Source: Pyricularia pennisetigena (taxonomy: Eukaryota > Ascomycota > Sordariomycetes > Magnaporthales > Pyriculariaceae). Taken from it: a stretch of 64,000 nucleotides of DNA. The notes under the pieces were generated by a model. That model had not been told where the DNA came from and made no database searches. It saw only the letters and a program-made list of their open reading frames with translations. The stretch is taken from assembly GCF_004337985.1 (NCBI RefSeq), contig NW_021940918.1, positions 2,460,169 to 2,524,168 of the forward strand. Direction: 5' to 3'. Shown in pieces: positions 1-12,708 of the stretch. The position numbers and the translations under genes were made by a program. Numbering within the stretch: position 1 is the first letter of the stretch; each line of letters opens with the position of its first letter.

Positions 1-3000
1 TTTTTTTTTTTTTTTTTTTTCTTAAAAAAATAGGAAGTTGCAGACAGGCGGTCGGTGCATCCATCTTGATTTTACCATGCAGGCAGCTAAGGCCCAATTT
101 AGGTCAGGGTTCGTTTAGATTTTGACCAGGGCCGTAATCAGCAGCGGGAGGGCCCTTTTTTATTTTTTTTATTTTTGGTCGCTCTACTACAGGTTAATTC
201 GGCTTCCCTGCGGGCGGGTCGTCAGAGCACGGGATCTTGTTCTTCTGCGTTATTCTTGCTTTACTTGTAATCAATCTGCCCGCTGCCATGTTCGATACTC
301 GGCTATTTTCTTTGGGATCCACACGCGGCTCTAGATAGGTCCCTCTATGTATCGATGGACGGGACATATGCCTTTTATAATTTTGGTTCCGCTACTATAA
401 ACCCAAGGGTCGCACACGCCACGGAAAGCGTTGGGATATTTGCAGGTGGTATCGCAATTTATTAACAACCTCGCACTTTGAGATTTGATGAAGGGGTCGA
501 GAAATTTTCGGGTGTTGACGTAATTCGTAATTATGGTACTAACCGGGTCAACCAAACGTGAACGTGACGGCCCGGGGTACACCGACGTGCGATGTGATAC
601 TCTTCTCTAATATAGAGCCGGGGATCTTGTGTATGACTGGATGCCGATGCTGTTCTATGAAGCTTTCCGAAACCTGAGTGCTGACCTGTGTCAAGTCTCA
701 CCTGGAGTTGAGAAATTGTGGCAGACTTCAGGTTTGATGGACACGCCGTCCAATAAATAACACACCCGCATCCTCCCTTCCGTCTTTTACGACTTAACAA
801 ATTATATATAGGTCATATGCGCAAGGGTGAGTATGCACATCAAGGGAATTGTTTGCTGAACCCCGTGGCCGAGAGGGGAAGCCGGCGGAAGTCTGGTCCA
901 TATCATTCCCACGGTGAAATGGTGGCACGCCACGCAATCACTGCAGCGAGCGTATCACAACAGCCTCTCTCTCCCTTTGCTTCCCTATGATGGTGTGCGT
1001 GGTTGGTTTGTCAAGGGTTGTCTTGTGTGTTACTGATGATGGGGTGGAGTGGGTCGAAAAGAGGGGAGCGATGTGGTGTGTGTAAGGGGTGCGAGATTAG
1101 GGGGGTGCCTTCAATTGCAAGGTGTAGGTAAACACAGTCTTGGTGTTGAGGGTGTGCACAAGCTTGACAAGGTAAGGCATTGGATGTAACTACCAAGCCA
1201 TCTAAGGTAGCTGACCACAAACACAAGTGGGCCATCAAATGGAAACTTGGCGGGCCCGTACGCAACCTACGAATACAACTACAAAATAAGTTACCGTAGG
1301 CGGTTCAGCCCCTTGTTCACTGGCAATGGGCACACAGCGTAATGCCGAAGGAGAGAACCGAGGTCCTGTAGCTGCTAATTGATTATTCAACCCAGGCGGT
1401 AGCAGCTGTATGAAGGGTGGCGTAGCATGCTGTGGTGCTGTGGAGTATAATCAGAATGAACGAATACATCATTCCGGGCAGGCATTACTCTGGCAATCTT
1501 CAGGTGAAGGCACTTCGTCTTGGCAAATTTGGTCTCACCGATTGATTTGCTGATGTGGCGTGTCGTTTGTGGCTTTCTGCAAAAGGAAAATGTTGATTCG
1601 AAGAGGGAAGAAGATGAGAAGAAAAGACATACACCAAAAACAGTGTTGGACGAAAACCAATATCGGCCTCTCATAAGTAAAGCGTCGATGTGACACTGCG
1701 CCTGTTCCTTCTCCCTCGTTGCAGGCGGTCCCATGATCAAGATTCAGGCCGGGGCTGACCCCTGCGTGTTTTATTTACAGCACAAAACGCATAAAGGAAC
1801 AACACATGCCGTGCCTGGACCCCCGAACTGATTGATCCTACAATACGTAGTAATCCGATCCATTCGTCACCCCAAGCTTGTTTGGTGCAACCCGAAAAAA
1901 CTCCATATTCGTCGCTGTACAAGGCTAGCATGATTCGAATTAGGATGGAGAAAAGGAATAGGGGAAACAAAAGGTGAAAATAAGAAAAAAAAATTCAAAA
2001 GGAAAAGAAGAGAAAAATAAAGGGGGGCGGGGCAAATACTTTAAAGAAAGTAAAATCAATTCAAAAGGATAAAACTACTGCAGGGCTATAGCTAGGTTAT
2101 CTAGGGTCGAACCTGGGTTATGAAAGAAATAAAGGAGATCGGCGGCGTTCATCAAGCTGCCTTTGTCTGGGCCACCTTGGGGGGCTTTTTTTTTCTTAAC
2201 TACCTTACCTGACATGGATGTCTCGCTCGGGTTGGGCTGGTTAATTGAGTCGAACCCAACCTGCGAGCCCAGCCTCGCAAGCCACACTGGATCATCCGAA
2301 AGCCTTTAGTGCACGCCACACCTGCAGATTAGTGGCCCATGACGACGGTTGTGCAACCCGACTGAGCGGTTGGTTTGGTTATTCTCACCGCTTGCTTGCC
2401 CGGACGCTCGCCGGTACAAAAGACAGATAAAATAGCCCCAGAAAAGGAATACAATATTCAACAAGCCCCGACCTCGCACAGATCCCAAAATGTCAGCACT
2501 CGCTCTCTCACAATCACTGCATGCAGTAGTCCAACCCTGGCAAGCGAGCTGGGCGTGACCTGAGATGCGAATCACCCGCTCACGCTCATTTTTGTTCGTT
2601 CCTGTTCCCGACTTTCTTGCCCCAGCTGCTCAACCTTCAATCTGCCCGGGGAGCTCCGGTGGCTGACACAGGGCAGGGTAGGGGCTTCATTCCGTAATAC
2701 ATATCACGTTAGTTGATGTTGTGGCTCGATATACGGCTTTAGATCGCACTATGTTTATTCGGTGCTAGTTTGTATAGCTATGTACGTCCTTCTTTCTTGC
2801 ATATGCGGGCTGGAATTGCCGCATGGTGATGAACATACAGATGTGTATATCTTAAGAGGAAAGAGGCGTAGCAACATAACAGTTTTTGTGGTTATTTGAA
2901 CATCACGTGACAGTTCCCCTTTACTTCTGTCAAAAAGGTCTCGATCAATCGAGGCGACAGAGATTGTACTCTATGTACACTATTAAATGTAATACAGACC

Positions 3001-3596
3001 TCGCTCATGTCAGCCATTTAATAAACAGAAGGGTTTTTGTGTTTTCGACTTCCCTCGACTAGTCGGCCTTGAGCTATTTCTCATTACAACGACATTCGAG
3101 GCTCCTTAGAATTTCAAAGTGGCTAACGCGAGGACTGACCAAGCTTTTCCTCAGTCGTGCCCGTGATCGGCTGGAATCCATCAGAAGAAGCGTAGTCCTC
3201 GATTTAAATAGTTTGTCACGTTGAATATATCGCTTCCAAAGAGATATCAAGCCGGTAGCTATGCCCGGCGAGTATCAACTACCCAAGCCACACGCCCAGG
3301 TGGCAACAGGAGTCCAATACGAGCTGCCTCAACAATCTCGACCAGTAAAGAATAGATTGTTTGCACATGTAGTTACTGTTTAATAGCTCCAGAGTGGTCA
3401 TACATTCTCCAACAATTGCTCAACAGGGGGAGGGCCATGCGCCTTCATGCGCCAAGGAATCATACACCACAACCATTGGTCCTGCCCAAACCAAGCAGCC
3501 CATATCTCGCCAGTTCGGGGGCCTAACCAAGTCCTACACGCTACGGAGTATGTCTAAAACAACTGTGCATGATCCACACATCAGGGCGGCGTCAGA
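1..3596. other. Gene-poor flank, no supported gene
   Basis: No open reading frame here has a convincing family signature or coding composition. The stretch opens with a run of 20 T, possibly continuing beyond the window edge, and has an A/G-rich low-complexity patch around 1975-2035. It probably holds the downstream region of the minus-strand membrane protein gene that ends at 3597, plus intergenic DNA. I saw no tRNA, telomere repeat or transposase fragment. Confidence 0.6.
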
Positions 3597-4851
3597 TCAG
3601 GATTCTGACTTACCCGAGATCTCTCGCTCTGGCGCATACGTCTTTTCGACATCCCCATCGTCCTCTGCGTGCGACGTCATTGTAGCCTGAGCCACAGCTT
3701 GTGGCTGGTTCGACACCGTAGGGCCACTGGTATGCGCTGGCGGGGCCACAGGGGCGGACGGACCCGCGGCGGTATCTCCCGGTGCGGCTCTTGAGGCAGC
3801 GTTGGCCGTGGCTGCATGTAGCCGCTGATCCAGTGCCTTGAGGGCAATCGCTCGTCTCCTCTCCGCCTCAGCCCTAGCAGTTCCAGGGGCACTGCGCTGT
3901 AGATATGCTCCGTCCCCACCACCGCTTCCCCTAGAAGCAGCCGACATCATGTCGGCTTGCGAAAAAGGCACGCAGATCCGCATGGCGACCAATACACTGA
4001 AAACCTGCGCCGATATTGCCGCCACCAAGGGCTTCGCGGGAGCGGGAAAGAACTCGGCAAAGGCAAAAGTCTCGCTCGCATCGCCGCGGAGGGAAGATGG
4101 CTGGGAGCTGTCAAGGTCCGGGAATGCCGTCTTGTAAAAGCGCAGATATGTCCAGCTCGTCAGGAGACCGAAAACACCGAGGAAGAATGGCGTGCTCGAG
4201 AGCAAGGGCGTAAGTGAGAGCGCCGTGATGACGCCAATGTAGAGAAGCGGGAAGCGCGGCACGCGCAGAGATAGGATGCCGCGGAACAGAGTCACCGTGT
4301 GAGCCGGTACCAACTGGCTGAAGGCAACCAGGAAAGAGATCTGCAGAGGTACAGAACCGCCGATGGTCGTGAGTCTAGGTATTGGTTGTGACAAGTCAGT
4401 GATAGTTCCCAGGGCAGACGCCAGCGCATCGCGAGATAGTTGGCAGGAGAACCATAGAGATCAATACGCACGTCCAACGCTCATTGCGCGTCAAAACAAA
4501 GAGTATAAACATCATGGCGAAGCATAGGAAATTGGGAATGAGCGAGCAGACAAGCAAGAATTTAGCGAACTCTCGCGACGACCACGCCCGCTCAAGATAG
4601 CGACCTCCATGATATATTGTGACCCCTGCGAGTGCAAGGGTGATCAGGTTGCTTTCAACAAGTGTCGTCGTGACAAAAGTCCAAGGGTATACGAGTGAAA
4701 GCTGAGGGACCAGATTCAGGTACGGTATGACGATGTCCGACTCTGCAGACCATTGCCGGTAGCGGATGGCGGCGCCGAGAAGAGACTGCACCACGAGGCC
4801 GATGAGTAGAATGCGAGTAACCGGCGGAATGTTTAACCTGGTCGGCGGCAT
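3597..4851 (-). CDS. TMEM115/DUF1751-like rhomboid-fold membrane protein
   Basis: Two exons, 4472-4851 and 3597-4374, joined across a 97-nt intron (donor GTGCGT, acceptor CTAG), give about 385 residues. The N-terminal half is a chain of hydrophobic segments with the family landmarks YLNLVPQ, YPWTFVTT, GRYLERAWSS and, after the splice, TTIGGSVPLQISFLVAFSQ. The C-terminal 130 residues are Ala/Pro/Gln-rich, polar and probably cytosolic. From family knowledge, TMEM115 proteins are Golgi multi-pass proteins related to rhomboid proteases but without catalytic Ser/His, linked to retrograde Golgi-ER traffic. The splice is supported because it restores the ERWTLTTIGG continuity expected for the family. 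The ATG at 4851 is the first in frame before the hydrophobic region. The next gene upstream is more than 3 kb away. Confidence 0.85.
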
Positions 4852-5362
4852 GTTTTTCTTCTTTCTATTATAGCGATTAGAAGCTTGTGGTGCTTGTCGG
4901 TAATGACTTTTGCCCGCGATTCCTCTTTGCGCACGAGGCTGGTTTTGGCAATTGGGTGCGGCTCGACCGCGTCGTCAAAAGCTTTCTTTCTAGGTATCCT
5001 GCTGGTCGACCGTGTCGTCGAAATCTTTTCCCTAAGTATCCTGCTGCTCGCCTGATTCTGGGGCAGCTCCAAGCTCCGCCTACGACAACAGCTTGGTGCG
5101 ACGTTGGCAGCCAACTGTTTGCGGCAGACCCGCTGACGTGGACTGATGTCCAGGATGGTCCTCAAAGCTCTTTTGGCCTGAGGCAGACATTATCGATTCA
5201 AGCCCCACATCGAAATCAGACACATATCAACTTTTAATCCAGATCAGAAGAGTCCAACCGGATAGCCGGGTAATACCTAGTAATTGATGGGCACTCCAGC
5301 TATCCTGGGTAAAGTGCCATGCCAAACGTGGCACGGAATTGGCGCTGTACCTCGAACGGGTC

Positions 5363-5387
5363 TTTTTTTTTTTTTTTTTTTTTTTTT
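5363..5387. repeat. Poly(T) tract, 25 nt
   Basis: Uninterrupted run of 25 T in intergenic DNA. One of more than a dozen long A/T homopolymers in the window. Confidence 0.95.
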
Positions 5388-6741
5388 AACACACTTCACT
5401 ACAGAGTCCCGCTAGTATGCATCCCTCTCCAGTGCGTTGTTTCGACGGCTGGTCTTGGCTTTAAAAAAATATACCCATTCCGTTTCAGATGAGTATTCGG
5501 AGAGTGTTAAAGCAAAGAAAATGCCAAACAGGTTATGGCAGTCCATAACGATTCTTTGCGCTTTCATGGGTGCCAAGCGACTTTATACGAGCCTGGATTT
5601 TCAAATTAAGAATAGATTCATGTATCGTGTCAATACCCCCACTCGCCCACACGCATCTCTTTGTCTTTTGTTTCCCGCCTCATGGGAAATAATCAGAGTA
5701 CCACATATATATGTGATCGGCTTAGTTGATCTCGAAACCCCCAAGCCTCGTACCTTAAACGTCTCGAACTCTCGGATTCCACCTCGAGCGCACCGCCCTA
5801 AGGAGTACGTGAAAATGCCTCTAGTCTAGTGCATTGCATGAGTTGAACCCTGGACCAGCCCTGCTGCAAAAACAAAGTCTTGTCAACATGGAGACAGGGT
5901 GCGTTCTAAAGCTCCGTAAATTCCCGTCCAATCAAATTCAACCATGGACCTTTTCCGGCTGCCACCATTGCACCGTACCATCCGCAGGATGCCCTGCATT
6001 CTCCTTGGTATGGAGAGGCCACCATACCGCTTCATTGCTATAGGGGACTGGGAGCCACAACTCTCCCATTCAGACCCCAGCAATTGAAACCAGGATGTCC
6101 TTTTAGTGGTAGGTCAAAATTACTGTACACATTTTTCACCAAAAAGAGGAATGAAGAAGCAGGCACGCAGTCGAGGTTCGTCGTTCGCTGCCCAATTTAC
6201 CAGGCAGCTGATCCTCCTTGAATGATCCACAGCCAATATGTACTGCCCAGTGCTTTTCAACTCCTTGGCAGCATGGAGGTACCGCTCGCTGGGTATGGTT
6301 CTTGTAGATCAGACAAAAAGCAGCTTGCAGTACATCCCAGACCGAAAGAAATCACGAATAAACGTACTCTGCAATCAATTCCTATCGCAGCCCATTGCTA
6401 ACTGTACTTTTGAGTCTGGTAGGAAAAGCAATATTGTGCCACCTGTTTTTGTTTCTTTCAATCTCTGTCATCGTTCGATCTCGCGCTGGGCTGTCAGTCA
6501 AGAATCGGGTGGCGGCGATCCTAACGTTCGTGGGTTCAAGATTGGTCTTAGGAGGCTGTGCCACGCTCGTACCGGTACATACTATAGCTCATGTGTTACC
6601 CCTTCAAGTTTCTGGGGTCAAGCACATGTTTGCCGAACCCCGTTGATCTTGAATCGCTTGAACACAGACCCTCCCCTGCCGACATTGTGGAATGAATGAT
6701 GTGTCAGCTCCACCAACCAGGCCCTAAGTTTAGGGGCGACG

Positions 6742-6764
6742 TTTTTTTTTTTTTTTTTTTTTTT
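6742..6764. repeat. Poly(T) tract, 23 nt, followed by CT repeat
   Basis: Uninterrupted T run followed directly by a C/T-only tract to about 6789. Read on the minus strand it is a GA-rich stretch ending in poly(A). Confidence 0.95.
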
Positions 6765-8321
6765 CTCTTTCTCTCTCTCTCTCCCTCCCGTGCAATGTGA
6801 CTTTGCAAGATAAGCCAGTTATGCAAGCATAGGTAAGTTTCAAAAACGTGGATGGCTAACCGCTTGCTGGAACTTGTTGTTTTCTGATCTGAGCTTGATG
6901 ATGTACTGAGTGGCGATTTGGAGGTCGATGCAGTTGCCACAGAAAGATTCAACTAAAAAAAAGCCAACAGGTGGGTATCATCAAGTCGGCAAGAATTAAT
7001 TAAACCCCAACTGACACCAGATCCCAATTGTCTAGGGAGGCGGTCACAGATTTGAAAGGCTAGTGCGGGTTCCATTTCGAGAACATCTGGTTTGCTCGGC
7101 GGCGAGCTTAGCACAGGTACACATTTTTCGTACCGGTACTTTGGGGGTACGACTCGATGCTTGTGCTTGCTTGGTAAGGGGCTCGCTGGCTCCATGCTGG
7201 CATGCATCCCCGCCCGTCCGTCCTAAGGCTGCGGCCGCTGCTGCCCGTGTGGAACAGACGCATGAGTTTTACGCTACTGAATCTTTGGAGGACGCCCCTC
7301 GGCCGATTGTGTCTGAACTTGGCTGGTAGCCCGCCGAAAGTAAGGAAAATAAAGATAGCGAGATAAAAAAAAAAAATAAAAAATAAAATAAAATAAAAAA
7401 GGAAGAAAGAAAACGAGGGGCTAGACTATAAAATATTCCGGCAGATAAAGATCTTCTAGCGAATGTCCCGTAATGTACAGTAAGGTACGTTGGGAAAGTC
7501 AACCAATCGGCAAAGACTTGGCGAAGAGACAATGATCCAGCTTTTTTGAGACAGACAAAATAGGTTGGGACTGCCTAGAGGATGGGTGGGTTTTGACGTG
7601 ATGATGGATGGTGTGGATGTCATGGGAGGAAATACAAAGTAAATGCCCGCTAAAGTTGTCCGGCCGCGTGCCTGGCCTGCAAGGTTTATAGCGGGTGGGC
7701 TGCCGTAGATTGGCTGGGACGGCTCCACCTCCGTTCCCCTTGACCCCTTCCACACACCCAGCCGGTACGTACCTCTTTCATGGGTAGCCCTTCCACACAT
7801 GGATCCTAGTTCCTTTTTGGTCTGGTGTGTGTGCAACCCTCCATGCCAGCAGGGCCATGGTTGAAGCGGCGGTTCGACAGGGCACAAATGGGATGGACAG
7901 ATGCTGCTCCTGCTGCTGCTGCTACTGCTGCTAACTGCTGTGGCCGGTGCGCGCGACCTGGTGGCCCTGGCCTTGCCTTGCTTTGGCCCGTCGCCTAAAA
8001 ATCGACATCCACTTGTAGTGCGTCCATCCATTGGATTTCCCTTCAGCCCGAATTTGTGATGGAACTTCATTCCCGCTTCCACCTCCGATCGGTTCTTTGA
8101 CAGACAGGAAAAAACAAATCAAAAAAACAGCCCGACGACCCAAAAGGCTACGGCGGATTCAAGCGTTCTGCATCGAGAACCATCTCTGGAGGAAGGCACT
8201 GTTCATTTCGTGGCAACTGCACAGCCGTTGGACACAAGTATCGGGAGGTACTCGCTCTACCGTTTTTGTTGCCAGCCGTTCGTCAATGTCCCGGTGAGCT
8301 GGCGGTTCAGACGCGCACGCC

Positions 8322-10374
8322 ATGAAGGAATTTCTCGACTCGGACAGGCTCAACTTTCTAGTCTGGAGGTACGTTTCCGAGGCGTTTTTGCTCGATCCGC
8401 GCGACTGCATCCGGATCAATCGAACATTCAAACGCCAAACAATGGATTACTGACGGTGTGCCGCGTCTAGATATTTGCTTGAAGGAAGTAAGTAACTTCT
8501 GGGGTTGTCAGATGCAGCTGGATGACCGTGGTCGGGTGTGGGTATCTTTTTTTTTGCTCGTCCCGGGTCGCAGAACTGACAATCCGTCACCACCACCCCT
8601 TTGCCAAACAGATTATCGAGAAACGGCTGCCAAGTTCCAAAAGGAATGGCGCGTTAAAGAACCGCATAGACAGTTTGATTTTGCACCTCATGTTCAAAAT
8701 CATGCTCTTGTTTCCATCGTGAACCGGGGGCTTGTGTACTGCGCCCTGGAGAGGGAATTTGCCGAGTCACAGGTGAGTCTTGAATTCGTTTTCTGAAAAA
8801 TTCAATTGTTTTGCTTTAATTTTTATTTTTATTTTTATTTTTTTATTTTTTATTTTTTTTTCGTTGCACCCGCACTAGACCTGGCCACCTACCTTTGCCA
8901 CAAAAACCAATCTTTTGATGCTTCTTTGGTGTTTCTAGTGATCATCACATTTCTTACATTCCCAACAAACAAATCATTTGTGTTTTTCTCCAGACGGTCA
9001 CTCTAACACAGGTGTACAGGTGCCTCAAACTGCTTCGGGAGAACCCCGGGAGGCGCCGCATGGTGTTTTTGGACCCTTGATTGTACAACCCCCAGCGCCA
9101 TTAAAAGCGCACAAAACAACCACATCAGCCCTCGATGCTGCAACAGAAGCAGGCGGCACAGCGACGGCGGCGCCAGTGGCAGCAAACGCAAATGTAGCTG
9201 ACACCACTGATGCTGATGCCGATGCCGATGCCGATGCCGATGGAGACGCGGACCTGGATGCAGATGGTGATGCAGATCCTGATGCCGACGCAACTGGAGA
9301 GGAGGACGACATTCTTCCCACAGTGGAGGGAGAAAACAACCGAAAGCGACAACTGCAAGCGGCCAACGGCTCGCCAATGAAGCGTGCTCGGCTTGGACAT
9401 GGCTACGAAAATGGAGTAGAGACTGGACCGACGCCCATGGAGATTGACGAGGCCGACAGTGGCAACAACAACAACCACGCCTACCCGTCACCACTGGAAG
9501 TGGACCAGATTGCGACGCCTCCTCCACGGACTTTCGGACCTGAGCAAGGCACGCAGGTTGACAAGGTTGATGAACTGACCCCCGAAACCATTTTTCTAAG
9601 CACGTCTGCCGAGGATGCATCAACAAACGCGGGCTCTGGCGCTGTGCCACCTGCGACGCCGCCAACAGAAAACACACCGTCCCGGAGTCAACCCAATCCT
9701 ATCCTTCTGCATTGCGAGTGGAGCCCCAATGACCCATCAGTCTTGGCGGCTGCTGGAACCGATGCGCTAGCCCGCATTTGGACCGTTTCGCGTCCCACCC
9801 AGGCTGGGCCCGTGCCTGGACATGCGGCAGATCACGTGAGCAGCGTCTACGGCAATTTAACCGAGGATGATGCCGCCCCTGATGCTGTTATAACTGCTAT
9901 GGCATGGAACTGGGACGGCAGTGCTCTCGCCCTTGCCACAGACTCGGGGAACAAGGCACGGATTAGCATATGGGCTGCCGATGGCACGCATCTGCAGCGC
10001 TTCGATGTTGCCGAACCGCCCATCATTAAGCTCAAATGGCATCCCAACAACACTTGTGTTCTTGCTGTAGCGCCCGACACTGAAGGGACTCTTGTTACGG
10101 TCTTTGAGACTCAGGTGTCGCATACGGTATCATACAGCCTACCCAGTCATGACCTCGACGCAAATCCCCTTGACGCTGCATGGATTAGCGATACCGAGTT
10201 TCTGCTATGCGGAGGAAGGCTGCTGGAGTCTTTCAAATACACAGAGACGGAGATTACCCTGGCGAGAAAATTCCCTACAAGGGAGAGCGATATCTTTACC
10301 CAGGTTCAGTTTGATTGGCGGTCCAAATTGGTGGCAACTGCCAGCGAGACGGGCGTGATAGATGTAGGTCTACG

Positions 10375-10408
<34 letters not shown>

Positions 10409-11003
10409 CCTTCTTTGGGGTGGGACTCAAATGCTAGTAATCCACGACAAACGATAAGCTGACATATTCTTGCTTCCTGTTTTAGCTCTGGGATGAGTCT
10501 GGTCAGCGTCGATCTATTCCTGCACACTCAGGGCCCATAACGTCACTATCATGGCAACCGTTGCAAGGCAACCCACCAGATGAGGAGAGATTACTTGCTT
10601 CAGGCGGGGAGGATGGAATCATCTCCGTTTGGAACGCGCGAGTGCCCGAGAACAAGCCGAAGTGGTCGATGACCATGGAGCCGCCCATCGTGGCGTTGTC
10701 GTTTACGCCCGACGGTGCCTTTATCGCTGGGGCGACTACGGACAGGATACTCATATGGAAAGTGGGCGAATATTCGATCCCCAGGGCGAGCTGGAGCAGA
10801 ACGTCTCATGCGGGTTGGTCCAACTCTAAACTTGTCAATGGTTCTCCGGCCAGTATCGAAGATACCCACTGCTTGTGCTGGGATGCCAGCGGCCAAAAAT
10901 TGGCCTATGGTACCAACAGCTTAGTAAGTCTCGGTTCCCTTCAGTTTGTGCCTTGCTCTGTTGCTAACCAACATTTCAGATCGCTGTGATCAACTTTAGA
11001 TAA
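8322..11003 (+). CDS. SIF2/TBL1-like LisH-WD40 corepressor subunit
   Basis: Six exons: 8322-8368, 8471-8487, 8612-8772, 9020-10363, 10486-10923 and 10980-11003, about 676 residues. The first three encode a LisH dimerisation motif (DRLNFLVWRYLLEGNYRETA) and the F-box-like region found in TBL1 and yeast Sif2. Exon 2 is only 17 nt, and the LisH motif is readable only when it is included. Residues about 138-172 are an Asp-Ala-rich acidic repeat followed by a basic KR patch. WD40 repeats begin near residue 302 (HCEWSPNDPSVLAAAGTDALARIW) and run to the end, with SGGEDG and ISVWNAR-type blades. Known role of the family: Sif2 is the WD40 subunit of the Set3 histone deacetylase complex, and TBL1 belongs to NCoR/SMRT. 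The fourth intron contains a run of 33 T. The 247-nt third intron is also T-rich, and its acceptor (9019) was chosen because it alone keeps phase. Confidence 0.86.
8471..8487 (+). other. 17-nt microexon of the SIF2-like gene
   Basis: Flanked by CTAG and GTAAGT. Joining it in phase (2 nt + 17 nt + 2 nt) creates the residues YLLEG in the middle of the LisH helix pair, exactly where TBL1/Sif2 proteins have YL-ES. Skipping it would shift the frame. Confidence 0.8.
9202..9300 (+). repeat. GATGCC-type hexanucleotide repeat encoding Asp-Ala repeats
   Basis: Imperfect in-frame repeat of GATGCC/GATGCT/GACGCG units inside exon 4 of the SIF2-like gene, coding a highly acidic (DA)n linker between the LisH region and the WD40 propeller. 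Such repeats commonly vary in length between strains. Confidence 0.85.
10376..10408 (+). repeat. Poly(T) tract, 33 nt, inside an intron
   Basis: Lies 12 nt after the donor of the fourth intron of the SIF2-like gene (10364-10485). It makes up about a quarter of that intron. Confidence 0.95.
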
Positions 11004-11341
11004 CAGGGAAACCCCGTATAAACGGAAATTTTAGCCGTCATAGGCGATTCTCATTTGTCTGGACGCTGTTTTTAGAACTAAGTTGCAAAGCATCTTCATC
11101 TTGTCTTTACTGGGCGAGGTGTACCTGGCGCGTCACAGGCGATTGGCGCTTGGCTGAGTGGACTACGTCTTATAGTTGGGATGGCTGGGATATACGGAGT
11201 TGTAGGCGCTATGTGGGTTTTCGTTTGTTTTTCGGTATTAACACCAGGAAAGCTGATCTAAAATAGCCATGCTATATTATATAAAGGAGCATGACGTCGT
11301 AGTACAATGTCGTTGGCAATCTGAACTGTGCAACTCTCGAG

Positions 11342-11372
<31 letters not shown>

Positions 11373-12708
11373 CAACACAGTGTCGGTTGCATTAAGGATA
11401 GTGAAATGGCTGATCCAAATCTCTAGGCAGTTAGGCTTTTTTTGGAAACATGAATCTGTCTTTGTCCTATACAGTGCCCAAATACAAATATATATAGCTC
11501 TTAGTACATGCATCGTCTGAATTCATCACTCGAACTTTGCCCAAATTTTAATTGGCATATTCTTCAGGAGGTATGCTGGGTAAACAAACAATGGCATCTA
11601 CAATCCCTGTTGGTTACAGTAGTTGTACGATTTATTTCCTTTCTTTATCCTCTCCCGGTCACCTTCCAGTTTTCTAGCTAAGAGTTGACATGTCGCATGG
11701 AACAAGGGCTCACAGAGGAGAAGACATAAAATGGAATTAATTATGGGCATTGTGGCGAGCATGGCTGCCATTGTCCTTTTTTTCCTGCGGGGTCAAGAAC
11801 AAAGGAACATGTCTTGCATCTGCAAGACATGGTTTATCAGTCACCTTATTTGTATACGTGCTCGAGTACTCTGGTGCCGAGCCGCCGCCAAATGCCCGTC
11901 GTGTGGGGTTGCCCTGTCCATATAGCCTCGATCCGCTTCACTAAACGGACCAAATGCGATCATGTAATCAAGTCTACAGATTGATGGTATAAGAAGAAGA
12001 ACAGGTACAAGAGCCCTCTCATGTGGCAATTGCTTTTTTTTTTGTGCGAGTAGATGGTAGTGGTTGCCAAAGGTAGGTGGGTAGAATGCTGACGGACAGC
12101 ATGACCCTGGATCTTCATTAGGCGCCCGCACGCAGTCCATCACCAACAAGCATGGAGATGTGTCAACGCTTCTGTTTCTCATAATTGCATTTGTGGTGAA
12201 TGTATAAATAATAAATTCTAGTGGCTCTTAGACAATCCAAGCCAGTCACTCAAATTTTAGACATCAATTTTTTTTCTGACTGTTTTTCACGGCTTCTTTC
12301 ATTGCGAGCAAGTCATCATCATCACTAATGCGTGGTGCTATTACATCGCGTTTTACTGCATGTGTTCGCCCCACTTTGAACTCACCTCAGTCCATTCACT
12401 CGAGTACTGCGATCGCCGAGCTCGAGGCAGCTTCCCGTGGGCATGAGCCTCTCTCATACTCCTAGTCTCTGTCTCTCTCTTTCTCTCTCTCTTTTCTTTT
12501 CTCATCTATCAATGATTATCTGATTTGCAAACAAGCGATCGTTGAGTCTCTTGCAATTCAAACATCGATGAATTTCTAGTCTGCCGGACAACCGCAACTA
12601 GGACAACCCAGCGTGCAGGCTTCCAGCCTTGACGGTAATATATCATTTCCTACAGCCTCAGGGCATAGTCATCGCGCCGGGGTCAGGCAGCGAAACAAAA
12701 ACCGAACA
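11004..12708. other. 1.7-kb intergenic region
   Basis: Presumed 3' region of the SIF2-like gene and promoter/5' leader of the next gene. It contains an A run at 11342-11371 and a CT-rich patch near 12465-12495, and no supportable coding region. The CT-rich patch about 220 nt before the next start codon is typical of fungal promoters near transcription starts. Confidence 0.6.
11342..11371. repeat. Poly(A) tract, 30 nt
   Basis: Uninterrupted run of 30 A, about 340 bp downstream of the SIF2-like stop codon. Confidence 0.95.

Larger units (their letters stand above)
4852..8321. other. 3.5-kb intergenic region
   Basis: This separates the divergent TMEM115-like and SIF2-like genes. Open frames of up to about 150 codons (for example 6238-6699) show no recognisable motif and look random. 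It contains T runs at 5363-5387 and 6742-6764 (the second followed by a CT-rich tract), an A-rich tract near 7366-7400 and an imperfect CTG repeat near 7908-7932. The last few hundred bases are presumably promoter and 5' leader of the SIF2-like gene. Confidence 0.6.

Noticed and set aside
1..20. T run at the window start as a telomere or retroelement tail
   Set aside because: No TTAGGG arrays and no transposase or reverse transcriptase reading frame in the adjacent DNA; same kind of tract is scattered through the window.
5437..5829. Open frame of 130 codons between the first two genes
   Set aside because: It begins with TTG, has no recognisable motif, and the composition is not that of the neighbouring genes.
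6238..6699. ATG-initiated frame of 153 codons
   Set aside because: No domain, no splice context, overlapping frames on both strands of similar length; random appearance.
9003..9677. 224-codon frame antisense to the SIF2-like gene
   Set aside because: Shadow of the Asp-Ala repeat and low-complexity coding sequence; His/Leu/Arg-rich repeats arise from reading GATGCC on the other strand.
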